From Roseovarius sp. M141 (GTDB lineage: Bacteria > Pseudomonadota > Alphaproteobacteria > Rhodobacterales > Rhodobacteraceae), in assembly GCF_024355225.1 (NCBI RefSeq), contig NZ_VCNH01000008.1, forward strand, positions 1,178,001 through 1,242,000: 64,000 nt of DNA, written 5' to 3'. The position numbers and the translations under genes are program-made. Below the pieces are notes generated by a model that saw only the letters and a program-made list of their open reading frames with translations, did no database searches and was not told where the DNA came from. Below, piece by piece: positions 27,389 to 36,427 of the stretch; positions within the stretch are counted from its first letter, which is position 1, and each line of letters starts with the position of its first letter.

Positions 27389-28347
27389 GCCGTTACGCAC
27401 GTCAAATGATCCTGCCGCAGGTCGGCACCGAAGGGCAGGCGCGGCTACAGTCCGCGCATGTTCTGGTGGTCGGCGCCGGCGGGCTTGGGGTGCCGGTCAT
27501 GCAGTATCTGGCGGGCGCGGGCGTCGGCATGCTGACGCTGATCGACGGTGATCACGTCGAAGAAGGCAACCTGCATCGTCAGCCGCTGTATCGCATGGCG
27601 GATATCGGTCGGCCCAAAGTGCAGGCAGCGGCAGAGGCGATCCGCAGCCTCAATCCCGATACTCAGGTTTGCGCACAGGTGGCGTGGCTCGACCCCGACA
27701 TCGCGCCGGACCGCGTTGCCGCCGCCGATCTGGTGCTCGATTGCGCCGATACTTTTGCCGCGAGCCTCACCCTTTCGGACGCCTGCCGCGCGGCGGGCAA
27801 GCCGCTGATTACCGCATCGGCGCTGGGTTTGCAGGGCTATGTCGCAGGGGTCTGCGGCAACGCACCCTCCTTGCGGGCGATCTTTCCCGATCTGCCGATC
27901 TCGGCGCCCACCTGCGCCACTGCCGGCGTCCTCGGGCCGGTCGTCGCCATGATGGGGGCGTTGCAGGCGCAGATGGCGCTCTCTGTGCTTTTGGGCCTGT
28001 CGCCCACGCCGCTGGGGCAGATGATGATTTTCGATGCCGAGCGCTGGCGGATGGCTGAATTCCGCTTTGACGACGCGCCCGAACCTGTGGCCGATTTACC
28101 CTTCATCGCGGCCTCTGCGATTTGCACCGGCGATCTGGTCATTGATCTGCGCACCGAAGCCCCGGCCCCGTTCCGCCCCGATGCGCTGCACCTGTCCGCC
28201 GATGCCCTCACCGGTATCCGCATCGCCCCCGAAATCAGGCGCATCGTCCTTGCCTGCCGCACGGGCCTGCGCGCGCATAACGGCGCCCAGACCTTGCGGA
28301 CCCGCTGGCCCGGCGAAATCGTCCTGCTGAGCGTGACCGACGCATAG
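27385..28347 (+). CDS. thiF: ThiF/MoeB-type adenylyltransferase with C-terminal rhodanese-like domain
   Basis: This 320-residue E1-like enzyme should adenylate the Gly-Gly tail of ThiS and promote sulfur transfer. The nucleotide site VVGAGGLGVPV is near residue 28, then IDGDHVEEGNLHRQPLY and DCADTF. The C-terminal part has VLACRTGLRAHNGA, a rhodanese active-site loop (C-x-x-G-x-R), though the domain is short. The start at 27385 overlaps thiE by ATGA. It is the last gene of the operon. It may also serve molybdopterin synthesis, as fused ThiF/MoeB proteins sometimes do. Confidence 0.87.
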   Translation: MSRYARQMILPQVGTEGQARLQSAHVLVVGAGGLGVPVMQYLAGAGVGMLTLIDGDHVEEGNLHRQPLYRMADIGRPKVQAAAEAIRSLNPDTQVCAQVAWLDPDIAPDRVAAADLVLDCADTFAASLTLSDACRAAGKPLITASALGLQGYVAGVCGNAPSLRAIFPDLPISAPTCATAGVLGPVVAMMGALQAQMALSVLLGLSPTPLGQMMIFDAERWRMAEFRFDDAPEPVADLPFIAASAICTGDLVIDLRTEAPAPFRPDALHLSADALTGIRIAPEIRRIVLACRTGLRAHNGAQTLRTRWPGEIVLLSVTDA

Positions 28348-28476
28348 GACAGGCACGGCCCCCTTCAATCTTCGATCTTCCACCGGTTGGCGATAAACCA
28401 CCGGCCTCCCGCCGGTCCGCGAATGTCAAAGCGTGCAATTTCACACCACCCGGAGGGCTGGCAGAGCGTGATAAAA

Positions 28477-30114
28477 TCAGCTTGCCGCAATTTCCCTTGC
28501 TTGGTCACGCAGGAGGAATTTTTGAATCTTTCCGGTCGACGTTCTTGGAATGGGCATGAAGATGAACCGGCCCGGAACCTTGAATGGCGCAAGATGCTCG
28601 CGACACCACAGCCGAAGCATTTCGGCATCCGCATGCTGACCGGCGGCAAGCTCGATAAAGGCACAGGGCGTTTCGCCCCACTTGTCATGCGGCATTGCAA
28701 CGACAGCGGCAACGCCGACCGCCGGGTGCCGGTACAGCGCTTCCTCGACTTCGAGAGAGGAAATATTTTCCCCGCCCGAGATGATGATGTCCTTGGCCCT
28801 GTCCTTTAGCTGGATGTAGCCATCGGGATGTATGACGCCCAGATCGCCAGAGTGGAACCAGCCACCTTCGAATACCTGCTGCGTTGCCTCGGCGTTGCGA
28901 AAATAGCCCTTCATCACAACATTTCCGCGAAACATGACCTCACCCATGGTTTTGCCGTCTCTCGGTACAGGGGTCATCGTCTCAGGGTCCAGAACGTCTA
29001 GCTGCTCCAGCGGCAGATAGCGCACACCCTGACGGGATTTGAGCACGGCCTGCTGGGTCGGGGGCAGATCGGACCAGGCGTCATGCCAGTCATTTGCTAC
29101 CGAAGGGCCGTATGTTTCGGTCAGCCCATAAAGATGGGTCACGTCAAAGCCCGCGGTTTTCATGTCCGCCAACAGCGTTTCGGGCGGGGGGGCCGCGGCT
29201 GTGAAGAACTGCACGGTGTGATCGAGATCGCGTTTGACGGCATCCGGCGCCGAAATCATCAGCGACATGACGATGGGAGCCCCGCAAAGATGTGTCACGG
29301 CCTCGTCGGCCATCGCATTCCAGATCTGCTCGGCGCGTACTTGCCTCAGGCAAACATGAGTGCCGATGACAGCGGACATCGTCCACGGGAAACACCAGCC
29401 GTTGCAATGAAACATCGGCAAGGTCCACAGATAGACCGCGTGTTTTTGCATTGAGGAGACCAACGCATTTCCCTGCGCCAGCAGGTAAGCCCCCCGATGA
29501 TGCGATACCACGCCCTTGGGGTTGCCGGTCGTGCCGGACGTGTAGTTGATCGAGATCGCGTCCCACTCGTCCTCGGGCATCAGCCAGGCGAAATCCGGAT
29601 CTCCGCCGGACAGGAATGCCTCGTAATCGGTTGCTTCGACATGTATTTGTGGACCGGTAAACTCCGGGTCATCGTATTGGATCAAAACCGGTTTCACCGA
29701 AGCGAGCGCCAGCGCCTCTTGCATCAGGGGCATGAACTCGCGGTCGACGATCACAATCTTGGACGTCGCGTGGTCCAGCTGAAACGCGATTATGGAAGCG
29801 TCCAGACGGGTGTTGACCGAATGCAGGACGCCGCCGCACATCGGCACGCCGTAGTGGCACTCCAGCATCGCAGGCGTGTTCGCCAACAGGGCCGATACCG
29901 TATCGCCACGTCCGATGTCGTGCTGAGCCAAGGCCGAGGCCAGTTGCCGCGACCGCCTGTAGAACGCGGCATAGTTGCGCCGCAGAGCGCCATGGACAAT
30001 TGCGATGTGGTCGGGAAAAACACTGGCGGCACGGTCCAGAAAGGTGAGCGGCGTAAGGGGCTGATAATTCGCAGGATTGCGGTCCAGATCTGTGTTGTAT
30101 GGGTTCGTTTCCAT
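28477..30114 (-). CDS. Acyl-CoA ligase (AMP-binding, fatty-acid type)
   Basis: This 545-residue ANL-superfamily enzyme forms acyl-CoA via an acyl-adenylate. The AMP P-loop is YTSGTTGNPKGVVSHH, then HLYGLTETYGP, WFHSGDLG, the hinge region KDIIISGGENISSLEVEE, and the catalytic lysine in RTSTGKIQK. The start at 30114 (METNPYN) is 4 bases after the enoyl-CoA hydratase stop, so both are one unit. The substrate cannot be told; medium-chain or methylthio-acyl chains are possible given the neighbouring DmdA-like remnant. It is not obviously of the characterised DmdB type. Confidence 0.82.
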   Translation of the reverse strand: METNPYNTDLDRNPANYQPLTPLTFLDRAASVFPDHIAIVHGALRRNYAAFYRRSRQLASALAQHDIGRGDTVSALLANTPAMLECHYGVPMCGGVLHSVNTRLDASIIAFQLDHATSKIVIVDREFMPLMQEALALASVKPVLIQYDDPEFTGPQIHVEATDYEAFLSGGDPDFAWLMPEDEWDAISINYTSGTTGNPKGVVSHHRGAYLLAQGNALVSSMQKHAVYLWTLPMFHCNGWCFPWTMSAVIGTHVCLRQVRAEQIWNAMADEAVTHLCGAPIVMSLMISAPDAVKRDLDHTVQFFTAAAPPPETLLADMKTAGFDVTHLYGLTETYGPSVANDWHDAWSDLPPTQQAVLKSRQGVRYLPLEQLDVLDPETMTPVPRDGKTMGEVMFRGNVVMKGYFRNAEATQQVFEGGWFHSGDLGVIHPDGYIQLKDRAKDIIISGGENISSLEVEEALYRHPAVGVAAVVAMPHDKWGETPCAFIELAAGQHADAEMLRLWCREHLAPFKVPGRFIFMPIPRTSTGKIQKFLLRDQAREIAAS

Positions 30115-30118
30115 CGGC

Positions 30119-30919
30119 TCAGGCGTCCTGCCACCGGGGCGCACGTTTTTCGATGAAGGCGCCGATGCCCTCTTCGGCATCCCGGGCGAGCATGTTTTCG
30201 ACCATCACGCCGGAGGCGAAATCATAGGCCTCAGGCAGGCTCATCTCGCGTTGCACATAAAATGCACGCTTTCCGATGGCGAGGGTCATGCTGGATTTGG
30301 ACGCGATCTTGCGGGCCATCTCCATCGTGGCATCTTGCAGCAACTCCGGGGCGACGGCCCGGTTGATCAGCCCGATTTCTGCTGCGCGGCCCGCCGATGT
30401 CATGTCGCCGGTCAGCAGCATTTCCATCGCGTGCTTGCCCGCCACGTTACGCGACAGGGCCACCATCGGGGTAGAGCAGAACAGGCCGATATGAACACCC
30501 GGCGTACTGAATTGCGCCGTGTCCGCCGCAATGGCCAGATCGCAACTGGCCACCAGCTGACAGCCCGCGGCCGTCGCTACCCCCGTGATCTCGGCAATGA
30601 CGGGTTTGGGGCAATTCACGATCCCCTGCATGACGCCGGAACACTGCGCCATAACCTTTGTGAAATAGGCCCTTCCACCATCAGGGCCCGCCCGTCCGGC
30701 GGTCATTTCCTTCAGGTTGTGGCCCGCACAAAAGGCCGGTCCGTTTGCTGCCAGAATGATAACGCGCACCGCTGCGTCAGACCCGGCGTCGGCAAAGGCG
30801 GCGTCCAGCTCTGCCAGCATCGCTTCGGACAGTGCATTGCGCCGCCCGATGTCATTCAAGGTCAGACGCAAGATGCCGTCGTCATCCAGATCACGCAGCA
30901 GAATATTGCCATTTTGCAA
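30119..30919 (-). CDS. Enoyl-CoA hydratase/isomerase family protein
   Basis: This 266-residue crotonase-fold enzyme has the oxyanion-hole segments FCAGHNLKEM and ATAAGCQLVASCDLAIA, followed by FSTPGVHIGLF. Composition and segments resemble the ECHDC3-like branch. It is co-oriented with the acyl-CoA ligase 4 bases downstream and follows the OsmC gene by 22 bases. In context it may hydrate the enoyl-CoA in a short acyl-CoA pathway, possibly for DMSP-derived methylthiopropionate, but that is inference. Confidence 0.8.
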   Translation of the reverse strand: MQNGNILLRDLDDDGILRLTLNDIGRRNALSEAMLAELDAAFADAGSDAAVRVIILAANGPAFCAGHNLKEMTAGRAGPDGGRAYFTKVMAQCSGVMQGIVNCPKPVIAEITGVATAAGCQLVASCDLAIAADTAQFSTPGVHIGLFCSTPMVALSRNVAGKHAMEMLLTGDMTSAGRAAEIGLINRAVAPELLQDATMEMARKIASKSSMTLAIGKRAFYVQREMSLPEAYDFASGVMVENMLARDAEEGIGAFIEKRAPRWQDA

Positions 30920-30941
30920 GGGTCACATCCTTCTTTGGAGT

Positions 30942-31391
30942 TTACAGAACGTTGATTTCCACATTGTCAGAAAGCGTGTCGGCGATAAAGCAATAGCGAT
31001 GCGCGCGGTTCTGCATCTTTTCCAGCTCGGTCGCGTTGATGGCAAAGACTGCATCAAACCGCACCACCGAATGCAGGTCAATGCGGGTCACCGACATCTG
31101 ACCCTTGGGGTTCGCGCCCAGATGGGCGACGCCATGATCGTGATAGTTGGCCAAGGGCCAACCGGCTTTGGCAGCCAGCGCAAGAAACGTCATCATGTGA
31201 CAGCTGGACAGGGCCGCTGCGAGGGCCTGTTCGGGATTGGCATTGGCGGGATCACCGCCCCAATCCGGGGCGGCGTCCACCTGGACATCATAGCTGTCAT
31301 TGTACTGCATGGAATGTACGTTCGAGTACTGGCCCGTGTGCAGCGCGGGTTCTGCGCGCTGCCAGTGCAGTTTGATCGATAGGTCGGCTAT
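30942..31391 (-). CDS. OsmC-family protein with apparent ATA start
   Basis: The core PEQALAAALSSCHMMTFLALAAKAG holds the OsmC peroxidatic-type cysteine, and the C-terminus AHRYCFIADTLSDNVEINV holds the second cysteine. The first ATG is at 31310, but the frame stays open upstream and reads IADLSIKLHWQRAEP and ALHTGQYSNVHS, the normal OsmC N-terminus. The codon where ATG is expected is ATA at 31389-31391, with AGGGA 8 bases upstream, giving 149 residues, the family length. So the gene either uses ATA or has a mutated start, with 31310 as a truncated fallback. Confidence 0.75.
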   Translation of the reverse strand: MADLSIKLHWQRAEPALHTGQYSNVHSMQYNDSYDVQVDAAPDWGGDPANANPEQALAAALSSCHMMTFLALAAKAGWPLANYHDHGVAHLGANPKGQMSVTRIDLHSVVRFDAVFAINATELEKMQNRAHRYCFIADTLSDNVEINVL

Positions 31392-31420
31392 TTGGCAGGT
31401 CCCTGTTTTGGCCGTGGCGC

Positions 31421-32270
31421 TTATGCGGCGGCGATTGCCTTTCGGGGATCGTAGAACGGACGCTCCGTGACGGTGGCGCGGCGCGGGCTGAATTGGTCAT
31501 GACGTCGGCTTTCATGCCGATCACCGCGCCCTCCACCGACACCATGGCCAGGGCGATGTTTTGCTCCAGGCGCGGCGAATAGACAGCAGAGGTGACCTTG
31601 CCGATGGCGGCCTCACCCTTGGTTCTGTCTCAGAAAGTCGTGTTTGGCCCCGTCAAAGCAGCGCCGTCGATGATCAAGCCGACCTGTTTGCGGCTCACCC
31701 CTTGCTGCTAAAATCGGCCTCCATATCAGGGTTCACGAGTCGGTCAAAACCAAGTTCGTAGGGGGTCGTGTTGATATCCGCATCGGCATGATAGGACAGC
31801 ATGCCGCCTTCGATGCGACGGATCGAAGACGTGTGGCCGGGTTTCAGGCCAAAAGGCTCCCCCGCTGCCATGATCTTTTCCCACAGTTCGTCGCCGCGCG
31901 ATCCGTCGCGCAGGTAGATCTCATAGCCCAGTTCGCTGGACCAGCCGGTGCGCGACACGATGAGCGCAATGCCGTCAAGTTCAACCTCGCGCGGCCAGTA
32001 ACAGCGTAGATCCATGATGCCGCCACCGAACAGCGCCTGCATGATCTCGCCCGTTTTGGGGCCCTGCAATTGCAACGGCGGCACATCCGGCTCGCGGTTT
32101 GTGACATCAAGGCCGGAATGTACGGCCACGCCCTGCGCCCAAAGCAGGACATCGCCGTCTGCGAGCGAAATCCAGAAGTGGTTTTCCGCCAATCGCAGCA
32201 GGACCGGGTCATTCAGAATACCGCCCGTTGCATTGGTGATCAGGATGAATTTACACTGTCCGACTGCCAT
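31421..32270 (-). pseudogene. Decayed DmdA/GcvT-like aminomethyltransferase
   Basis: The minus strand carries the second half of a tetrahydrofolate-dependent demethylase related to DmdA: GQCKFILITNATGGILNDP, EPDVPPLQLQGPKTGEIM, SRTGWSSELGYEIYL, IRRIEGGMLSYHADAD. It then breaks. After ADFSSKG the frame shifts to SRKQVGLIIDGAALTGPNT, an in-frame stop follows, then KVTSAVYSPRLEQNIALAM continues and a further shift leads to VTERPFYDPRKAIAAA and TAA. The first ~110 residues are missing. The stop lies 29 bases before the OsmC start, as in an ancestral operon. Confidence 0.82.
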
Positions 32271-32495
32271 CTGCCTGCGTCATGATTTTCGCCCTTGTTA
32301 GTCGGCAGCCGGACCGGTCGCGGGGGGTGAACATTGCCCTGTTGCTACCCTGGGATACCGAATGACGGCGGACTGAAAAAAGGCCGTTCCAAGACTGAAC
32401 AGACCATTTTGCGACGTCACTCAGCCCGTTTGGGCGCGCCTTGCTACCTGCTTTGCAAGGTTAGGCCGGGCGCTCTTGATGCTGCGGGTCATGAT

Positions 32496-32696
32496 TTATG
32501 TCATGTATCGATCAATTCCGCGTTCGGCATGATAGCCCCGAATGAAACCAGCGGCCTTCAATTTGTCCAGACGGGCCCGGCAAGGTGTCGCAGAGATATT
32601 GGCGATCTCGGCCAGCTTGGTTTTGCTTAGTGGGCCATGCTGCTGAACTGCGCTGAGGATACGAATATCCGTCGCATCAAGGCCAACCCTTTTCAT
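32496..32696 (-). pseudogene. Truncated Lrp/AsnC-family regulator
   Basis: Sixty-six residues carry the AsnC-type helix-turn-helix: LDATDIRILSAVQQHG, then KLAEIANISATPCRARLDKL and AGFIRGYHAE. It stops after the DNA-binding domain; the normal ~90-residue ligand (RAM) domain is absent. The join falls in the conserved GYHAE hinge, which suggests a deletion. It lies upstream of, and in the same direction as, the decayed DmdA-like gene, so may have been its local regulator. Confidence 0.72.
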
Positions 32697-33233
32697 TCGT
32701 ACGAAACTTTAATTGCGTCTCATCGGTACCATGGACAAAGCGAGCCGCTGCTTGCCCCCGAAAGCAATCTTGGTGCGCAAATCCCGAGCCGGTGATCAAT
32801 TTTGCGACCACTTCCACCGCATCCGCGTCGGCACCCCGTCGGCCCAAGCTCCAGCAGGGCGCTGTGGCCAACCCACGTCTTATGTGATGATGTCAGCACG
32901 GCTGCTGCAATTGTGTATTCTGAAAGTCAGCTCTTTGCCGGTTTCACGGGGGGCATAGTTGCTGCGCAAGTCTGCTTTCCTGAAGGGTTGATGCGGATGC
33001 GGTGGAAGTGGTCGCCGCGCTTCGCGAATGATTTCCCGGTCGAACTACGGGGAGACCCCAGGCTTCATCGACGCACTTCCAGCACAGTGGCAAATACCGT
33101 GGCCTGCCTGATGACGCATCGCTGCGGATGAGAAATTTCCTTCTCAGGTCGAACCCTGACTCACTGATCCGACGGAACATCGTATTCGCTTCATTGATAC
33201 CGCAGCTTATGCGGCTTGACTGTCGGTTGCGGA
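32697..33233. other. Gene-free rearranged stretch
   Basis: No supportable gene in about 540 bases. Short minus-strand open pieces (for example CGINEANTMFRRISESGFDL near 33130-33200) look like broken coding sequence but I cannot place them. The stretch lies between the AsnC stub and the IS66 remnant. Confidence 0.35.
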
Positions 33234-33550
33234 GACCCGCGGCGCCCAGGTCCACGGTAGCAATTCATCAGGCCTGTTGATTTTGTGATCATGTATGCGT
33301 GCGAGAACCTTAGCGAGGTAGGTCTGTGGGTCGAGGTGTTCAGCTTGGCGTCCTCTGCCTGCAACGCCGCGATCATCCGCTGCCCGGCAGCGCATGCTTG
33401 GATGCGCGAGAGGGGGCAGGTTTGTGGCAGGTTTTGACACGCGCCTGGCGACCAAAAATCAGGCTCAAGAACCATATAATTAACGTAAACCCGGATGTAA
33501 AATCACCCCACGCGCGCGGGCGGCGCCCCAGTCCGGGCGCCACCAGTCGC

Positions 33551-33871
33551 TCACTTGCTGGTCGGCAGCCGATTGCGAAGCAATTTGCCGAGAGGGGTCC
33601 AGAGCATCGCAAGCTGTGCTGAGGTCGTTCGCATCGCCCCGTCCTTGGCGCTCGGCCACGGAAATGATCCCGGCTCGAGGACTTTGTAATAAGGGCAAAA
33701 CCCTTGGCTATCCCAATAGAGCAGCATGATCCGATCCCCGCGTCGCCCCCGGAATGCAAACACTGCGCCACTGGCGGACTTTTGCCGCAGCACATCCTGG
33801 GCAAGTGCCGCCAATCCAGCGATCCCTTTCCTCATATCCGTAACCCCACAGGCCAGTTAAGGGCCGATCAT
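33551..33871 (-). pseudogene. IS66 tnpB remnant
   Basis: After ATGATCGGCCCTTAA (an in-frame stop caused by loss of a few codons) the frame reads LACGVTDMRKGIAGLAALAQ, then FAFRGRRGDRIMLLYWDSQG and FPWPSAKDGAM, the core of the IS66 TnpB accessory protein. The C-terminal end is scrambled after AQLAMLW. Its start overlaps the tnpA stop by ATGA, as in intact IS66 elements. Confidence 0.72.
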
Positions 33872-34209
33872 GCGGCTTCCACCGCACGGATCAAGGATGT
33901 CAGCGCGGTCGGGTCTATTGTGCGATCAAAATGCAGACAGCGGCCGCACCGTAAGCGCAATTCAATCGCACTCGGTGTCGGAGTTTCAGCGACTGTGGGC
34001 TGCGTCACCGCGACCGGTATATCTAAAGGAAAAAACAACACCCCGGCATTGGGCGACCACAGGCCCTTCTTCTTGAGATCCTGCCGCCAGGCATAAATTT
34101 GTTGCCGCGTGACCGTCACGCCGCCGATGCCCACCGCCATGACAATCTTGAGCTTGTCCTCGTCGCGCCAGAAGCGCCGTCGCTTGACCCCAAGAGTTTC
34201 GCCGCGCAT
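33868..34209 (-). pseudogene. IS66 tnpA remnant
   Basis: The frame reads MRGETLGVKRRRFWRDEDKL, then KIVMAVGIGG, then TRQQIYAWRQDLKKKGLWSP. This is the helix-turn-helix protein of IS66, but about eight residues between GGVTV and TRQQIY are missing, removing part of the recognition motif. It is open to its stop at 33868. Confidence 0.68.
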
Positions 34210-34397
34210 CGCAGACCCCGCATAAGATACGTCGCTAAGGACGTCGTTAAACACGTGTCTTAGATCAAAGCCCCGGCGTCAGGCAGGCAGTGCCAACGGA
34301 GTGATTACGGACCATCATCGCGAAGAGTCTCACCCAGCGGAAAGAGGATGCTGTGAATCCCGAAAAGGGGATGGTGTGACTGACACGCAGCTGGAAA

Positions 34398-34473
34398 TGG
34401 TGCCGCACAAGGGATTCGAACCCCTGACCTCCGCATTACGAATGCGATGCTCTACCAGCTGAGCTAGTGCGGC
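34398..34473 (-). tRNA. tRNA-Thr (anticodon CGT)
   Basis: The minus strand gives a complete cloverleaf. The acceptor stem is GCCGCAC pairing with GTGCGGC. The D arm contains AGCTCAGCTGGTAGAGC. The anticodon stem CGCA/TGCG has loop TTCGTAA, so the anticodon is CGT, reading ACG. The T arm is GGGGTTCGAATCCC. The 3' CCA is encoded (34398-34400). It borders the mobile-element debris on its downstream side, a common place for insertions. Confidence 0.95.
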
Positions 34474-34682
34474 GCTGGCATCATGTCCTAAATCGCAAGG
34501 TTTCATAGGTCAACAGGATGTTGCAAGACCAGCCGGATCTGGTGGGATCAACAGGAACGGCTGAAGCTGTTCTTTCGGATTGGTGGTGAATGGAAAATGA
34601 CGCCTATCAGCAGCACAACTTTATCCCGAAAGAGCCGATGGCTTTGCACGGCAGGGAGTTTGTGATGCTGATCTTGGTAAAT

Positions 34683-35564
34683 TTACAGCCTGCGTTCCAG
34701 CCACCTGAACAGTAGGGACAGCCCGAAACACAGCAGGAAATAGAGCGCGGCGGTGGTGATCCAAGCTTCGAAGATCAGCCGGGTCGAGGCGACCAGTTCG
34801 ACTGTTTTGTAGGTGAGATCCTGAACCGAAATCAGCGAGATGATGGAGCTGTCCTTGATCAGGCTGATGAACTGGTTTGCCATGGGGGGCGTCACCTTGC
34901 GCATCGCCTGCGGCAGGATGATGTACCGCATTTCCTGAAGCGGACCCATGCCGATGGCGCGCGCGGCCTCGCGCTGGCCCCTGGGGGTGGACTGGATGCC
35001 GGCGCGCACGATTTCACCGACAAAGGCGCTCTCAAACAGGGCCAGGACGATGACGCCCGAGATCAGCGACGGAAAGCGGCGCATGTCGCCGAAAAAGAAT
35101 TCCCAGGTACCAGCGTTATCGCCGCGGGCGATGCCCCGCGCCCAAGAGTTCAGGTCCAGCGCGTCGATCAGCTGTTGGGACAGGAAAAAGAAAAAGATGA
35201 AGATGATGACGACGGGCGGGATATTGCGTAAAAGCTCCATGTAGGTGCGCGCCAGCAGTCGCACCGTCAGGTTCTGCGCGCAGCGCGCGATGCCCAGCAG
35301 GGTGCCCAGCACCAGCGCCAGAACGCTGGCATAGATGCTGATGCGGATCGTCGTGAACAGCCCCTGAAGCAACAGGTTGGCGAACCACTCGCCCCGGTCT
35401 TCGCGCCAGCGCAGGATGTAATCGGGGATCAGGTGCCAGCGCCATTCATAGCTGAGCGTGCCCTCAATGGTCAGCGCGACATAGCCGATCCCCGCCGCCA
35501 GAACGGCGAGGATCAGCAGGTCGGGCCAGCGCAGGTTTCGCAAGATCGAGGGCGCGCGAGGCAT
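34683..35564 (-). CDS. Polar amino-acid ABC transporter permease (second)
   Basis: This 293-residue inner-membrane permease is of the HisM/GlnP type. The EAA coupling loop is QREAARAIGMGPLQEMRYIILPQAMR. ELLRNIPPVVIIFIFFFFLS is the usual mid-protein segment, with hydrophobic helices before and after. It is the last gene of the transport cluster, with its start 2 bases after the binding-protein stop. It probably pairs with the permease at 36428-37219. Confidence 0.88.
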   Translation of the reverse strand: MPRAPSILRNLRWPDLLILAVLAAGIGYVALTIEGTLSYEWRWHLIPDYILRWREDRGEWFANLLLQGLFTTIRISIYASVLALVLGTLLGIARCAQNLTVRLLARTYMELLRNIPPVVIIFIFFFFLSQQLIDALDLNSWARGIARGDNAGTWEFFFGDMRRFPSLISGVIVLALFESAFVGEIVRAGIQSTPRGQREAARAIGMGPLQEMRYIILPQAMRKVTPPMANQFISLIKDSSIISLISVQDLTYKTVELVASTRLIFEAWITTAALYFLLCFGLSLLFRWLERRL

Positions 35565-35566
35565 TT

Positions 35567-36403
35567 TTATTCAGCGACTTCAGACTGCCAGTCGTCGCCC
35601 TTGAACCAATAATCGTTCCGTTCTTTCAGCCAGCCCGAGGCCGTGCGCGCGGCGATCCAGTTGTTGAAGAAATTCAGCGCATCGGGATCGCCCTTGCGCA
35701 GCGCGAACCCTTCGCCGGTGGCAAGGAACGTCCGATCGAACGGCACGTGCAGCTTCTCGGGGTAACGGCGCGCCTCGATGGACGGTGCCGGTTCGGCGAA
35801 CATGGTGGCGTGGGCGTTGCCGTTCAGCACCTCCTGAACGGCGGCGGCTTCCTCGTCAAACAGCAGCAGCTGCGCCTCGGGGAACAGCGTGGCGATCACC
35901 GTGGCGGGGGTGGCGCCGCGCCGCGCCGAGAAAATGATATCGGGGGTGTTGTACTCCTCCAGCGCAAGCCCGTCGGTCATAGGCTTGTTCGCCAGAATAG
36001 TCTGGCCCGAAAACGCGTAGGGGTCACTGAAATTCACCGTCAGGTTCCGCTCGGGGGTGATCGACATGCCGGAAATGATGACGTCGAAATTGCCCGACAC
36101 CAACTGCGGGATGATGCCATCCCACGCGGTCGGGATGAATTCGACGTCGACGCCCATATCCACGGCCAGCGCGCGGCCCACGTCCAGTTCGAACCCGATC
36201 AGTTCGCCGTTCTTGTCGCGCATGGACCACGGCGCGAACACTGACAGGCCGACGCGCAGGACGCCGTCCTGCTTGATCGTCTCGATCACGGATTCGCGGG
36301 CCAGCGATTGCGTTGCCGATTGCGCCAGCGCGGGTTGGATTGTGCTGGTGGTCGCGGCGAAGGCCAGGCCCAGCAGCAGGGCCTTTCTACGGGTGGTCGA
36401 CAT
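35567..36403 (-). CDS. Polar amino-acid ABC transporter substrate-binding protein
   Basis: This 278-residue family-3 periplasmic binding protein has a signal peptide (RRKALLLGLAFAATTSTIQPALA). Domain signatures are VLRVGLSVFAPWSMRDKNGE, GFELDVGRALA and PTAWDGIIPQLVSGNFDVII, which line the amino-acid site. Ligand class cannot be fixed from sequence; its neighbours suggest a basic amino acid or guanidino compound. The gene lies between the two permease genes. Confidence 0.88.
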   Translation of the reverse strand: MSTTRRKALLLGLAFAATTSTIQPALAQSATQSLARESVIETIKQDGVLRVGLSVFAPWSMRDKNGELIGFELDVGRALAVDMGVDVEFIPTAWDGIIPQLVSGNFDVIISGMSITPERNLTVNFSDPYAFSGQTILANKPMTDGLALEEYNTPDIIFSARRGATPATVIATLFPEAQLLLFDEEAAAVQEVLNGNAHATMFAEPAPSIEARRYPEKLHVPFDRTFLATGEGFALRKGDPDALNFFNNWIAARTASGWLKERNDYWFKGDDWQSEVAE

Positions 36404-36427
36404 ATGGGAAATCTCCTGAAATCCGTA

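Larger units (their letters stand above)
33234..34209 (-). mobile_element. IS66-family remnant
   Basis: Pieces of all three IS66 genes occur in order on the minus strand: tnpA (33868-34209), tnpB (33551-33871) and the C-terminal end of the tnpC transposase at 33234-33390 (MIAALQAEDAKLN, then in another frame DPQTYLAKVLARIHDHKINR, followed by DELLPWTW). Most of tnpC, normally about 500 residues, is deleted. Clear terminal repeats were not found. The element is dead. Confidence 0.75.

Noticed and set aside
28477..30114. Calling the acyl-CoA ligase DmdB
   Set aside because: Its N-terminal half does not resemble the characterised roseobacter DmdB as I recall it; a general acyl-CoA ligase call is safer.
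34398..34473. Integration-site duplication of the tRNA-Thr 3' end
   Set aside because: No second copy of the tRNA end was noticed in the window, so an island boundary is not claimed.
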